A DNA stretch of 7,375 nt from Rikenellaceae bacterium (lineage in GTDB: Bacteria > Bacteroidota > Bacteroidia > Bacteroidales > Rikenellaceae): contig JAJQAW010000221.1 in NCBI GenBank assembly GCA_021203585.1, positions 1 through 7,375 of the forward strand, given 5' to 3'. Position numbers and translations under genes: made by a program. Positions 6,116 to 7,375 of this stretch are shown piece after piece. The number at the start of each line of letters is the position of its first letter. Position 1 is the first letter of the stretch. The notes below the pieces were generated by a model. The model saw only the letters and a program-made list of their open reading frames with translations. It had not been told where the DNA came from and made no database searches.

Positions 6116-7264
6116 TTAGTTTTTTTCATTGATTTTCACAATAATCTTTCGGCCCTGCTGTTCGAAACGGACATAGCTCGTACTGGCAATGGGGTGCAGC
6201 ATGGCGCCGATCGTTTCCTTTCGTTGCAGCCAGCCGCTGAACCGCTCTTGCCGTGCGGCGCGATCCGCAAATTCCACTTCCACGTCATACCACAGGGTCA
6301 GTTCTTCCAGAATCTCGGCAATGGTTTGATTCTCGAAGAAATAGGCCTGGCTGCGCCAGGCCGCGTGGCGGTTCACGTCGTAAGTGTGCAGACGTGTTTC
6401 TCCCCGCAGCAAATCCGCTTGGAGGGTCTGACCGGGTTGCAGGAGAATTTCCGCTCCGCCGCCCACGCTTACCGAAACACTCCCGGAGATCAAGGTCGTG
6501 CAATGCTTTTGCGGATCGCGGGAATTGATATTGAACTCCGTTCCGTAAACCATCACGGCCATCCCGTCCATTTCGACGGAAAAGACCCGCTCCGGGTCTT
6601 GGCTCACCTGGAAGTAGGCTTCCCCGTGCAGTTTCACTGTTCTTTGCGCGGCGGAAAACGATACCGGGAATTCGAACCGGGTATCCGAGTTCAGCCACAC
6701 CCGGGTTCCGTCCGCCAGTTCGAGCTGAAATTCTTTGCCGCGCGGAATGTACAGGGCCGCCAACGGAAGTTCCGTCTCGAGCGCCTCACCGGCCGGTTCG
6801 TGTTCCGCAGCCAGGAGCGACAGGGCCGCCTCCTGCTTACCAGCCAGCCGGCCGTTTAAATCGAACGCTTCATCGGCCAAAACCCGCTCCCATTCGATGA
6901 CCTCCCCAGAGGACATAGTCAGCAGGATTGGATGATCCGGCGCGGGTACCGGGTCTTGCGGGCCGGTAAACCACAGCGTGGTGGAAACCCACAGCGCCAA
7001 TGCCGCGGCCGCCGCGGAAATCCCCCACCGAACCGCCCGCCGTTTTTTCCGCTGGCGGACCGCTTGTTCAAGGGCCATGTGGAATCCTGTCCGCCACCGG
7101 GCCAACTGTTCACGGGAAGGAGCATAGGACACAGAACGGTTCATTCTCCGGTATAATTCCCGGTACTTTTCCGAAGCTTCCAGCCACCGGGTGAGTTCCC
7201 GGCTTTCGGCTTCGGAGAGCGTTCCCGCTACCCCTTTGCGGAGAATATTCCAGTCGATCGACAT
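6116..7264 (-). CDS. FecR-family anti-sigma factor (intact)
   Basis: This 382-aa protein is a complete FecR-type inner-membrane anti-sigma factor. Residues 1-70 form the cytoplasmic sigma-binding region (ILRKGVAGTLSEAESRELTRW, then SEKYRELYRRM). A basic stretch QRKKRR at 71-76 precedes the membrane segment at about 80-98 (WGISAAAAALALWVSTTLW). About 172-280 is the FecR domain, with PRGKEFQLELADGTRVWLNS, VKLHGEAYFQV and VMVYGTEFNI. About 305-378 is the C-terminal DUF4974 domain, with FFENQTIAEILEELTLWYDV and a closing KIIVKI strand, which should contact the STN domain of the SusC directly downstream. An Ala/Glu-rich insert at 130-165 separates the membrane part from the FecR domain. ATG at 7264 is preceded by an AT-rich leader without a Shine-Dalgarno site, as usual in Bacteroidetes. 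The cognate ECF sigma gene is expected upstream, outside the window. With SusC broken, this protein may no longer receive a signal. Confidence 0.93.
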   Translation of the reverse strand: MSIDWNILRKGVAGTLSEAESRELTRWLEASEKYRELYRRMNRSVSYAPSREQLARWRTGFHMALEQAVRQRKKRRAVRWGISAAAAALALWVSTTLWFTGPQDPVPAPDHPILLTMSSGEVIEWERVLADEAFDLNGRLAGKQEAALSLLAAEHEPAGEALETELPLAALYIPRGKEFQLELADGTRVWLNSDTRFEFPVSFSAAQRTVKLHGEAYFQVSQDPERVFSVEMDGMAVMVYGTEFNINSRDPQKHCTTLISGSVSVSVGGGAEILLQPGQTLQADLLRGETRLHTYDVNRHAAWRSQAYFFENQTIAEILEELTLWYDVEVEFADRAARQERFSGWLQRKETIGAMLHPIASTSYVRFEQQGRKIIVKINEKN

Positions 7265-7375
7265 CGTGAAAAAAATTAAATTAAACCAAGGACAATTTTC
7301 CCGACCTGGAAATTCGTCCGCCTTGTTCGCTCATCATACAACGGAATAACCAGCCCGCGGCGAAAAGGATAACAA
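7265..7375. other. Upstream region of FecR-2 at window edge
   Basis: The bases just before the FecR-2 start are AT-rich (TTTAATTTAATTTTTTTC on the coding strand). Minus-strand frames entering from the right edge all close within about 100 bases. None shows an ECF sigma region 4 C-terminus, so the end of a sigma gene cannot be claimed here. No clear TAnnTTTG box was seen on the coding strand. Confidence 0.4.

Noticed and set aside
6194..6859. Plus-strand open frame (221 codons) opposite FecR-2
   Set aside because: It is antisense to an intact FecR gene, with composition typical of a shadow frame and no motif.
1..7375. tRNA, rRNA, CRISPR array, insertion sequence or recombinase gene
   Set aside because: No cloverleaf, regularly spaced direct repeats, transposase or integrase motifs were seen on either strand.

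Overview
The window looks like chromosomal DNA from a gut-type member of the Bacteroidales. The evidence is two FecR-family anti-sigma genes, an ECF sigma factor of the PUL-regulator type, a SusC/RagA-type TonB-dependent transporter with an N-terminal STN domain, promoter-like boxes of the Bacteroides type (TAnnTTTG), and starts without clear Shine-Dalgarno sites. Genus cannot be settled from the sequence.

Layout, left to right. Bases 1-558 hold no intact gene. They contain a good Bacteroides-type promoter (149-182), a run of inverted repeats (272-394) and a short open frame (335-505) that looks like the start of a decayed exported protein. A plus-strand group follows: an ECF sigma factor (559-1185), a 139-aa protein I do not recognise (1391-1810), and a FecR-type anti-sigma gene (1899-2792) cut by an in-frame TAG. 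The missing FecR C-terminal domain is still readable after the TAG, to about 2984. There the plus-strand module abuts, tail to tail, a minus-strand SusC gene that has lost its C-terminal end. That SusC gene (5967 down to 2943) is also split into two frames by a 7-bp tandem duplication at 4719-4732. Upstream of it on the minus strand lies a second, apparently intact, FecR gene (7264-6116). Its sigma partner, if adjacent, is beyond the right edge.

How the parts would work together: in the known FecA/FecR/FecI-type scheme, ligand binding to the outer-membrane SusC is passed through its STN domain to the periplasmic C-terminus of FecR, which then releases the ECF sigma factor. The window holds parts of two such systems in convergent orientation. 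The simplest reading is two convergent PUL regulator-transporter operons fused by a deletion that removed the first SusC, any SusD genes and the tail of the second SusC. Point decay followed or accompanied it. No SusD, glycosidase or recombinase gene is present.

The most interesting non-coding feature is the 148-bp gap between FecR-2 and SusC. On the strand opposite to those genes it carries a TAnnTTTG box overlapping the SusC start codon, a small hairpin, and a perfect 11-bp stem followed by T6. This is the layout expected for an antisense sRNA of about 85 nt against the SusC leader, like the cis-antisense RNAs described for ECF/anti-sigma PULs in Bacteroides fragilis (DonS type).
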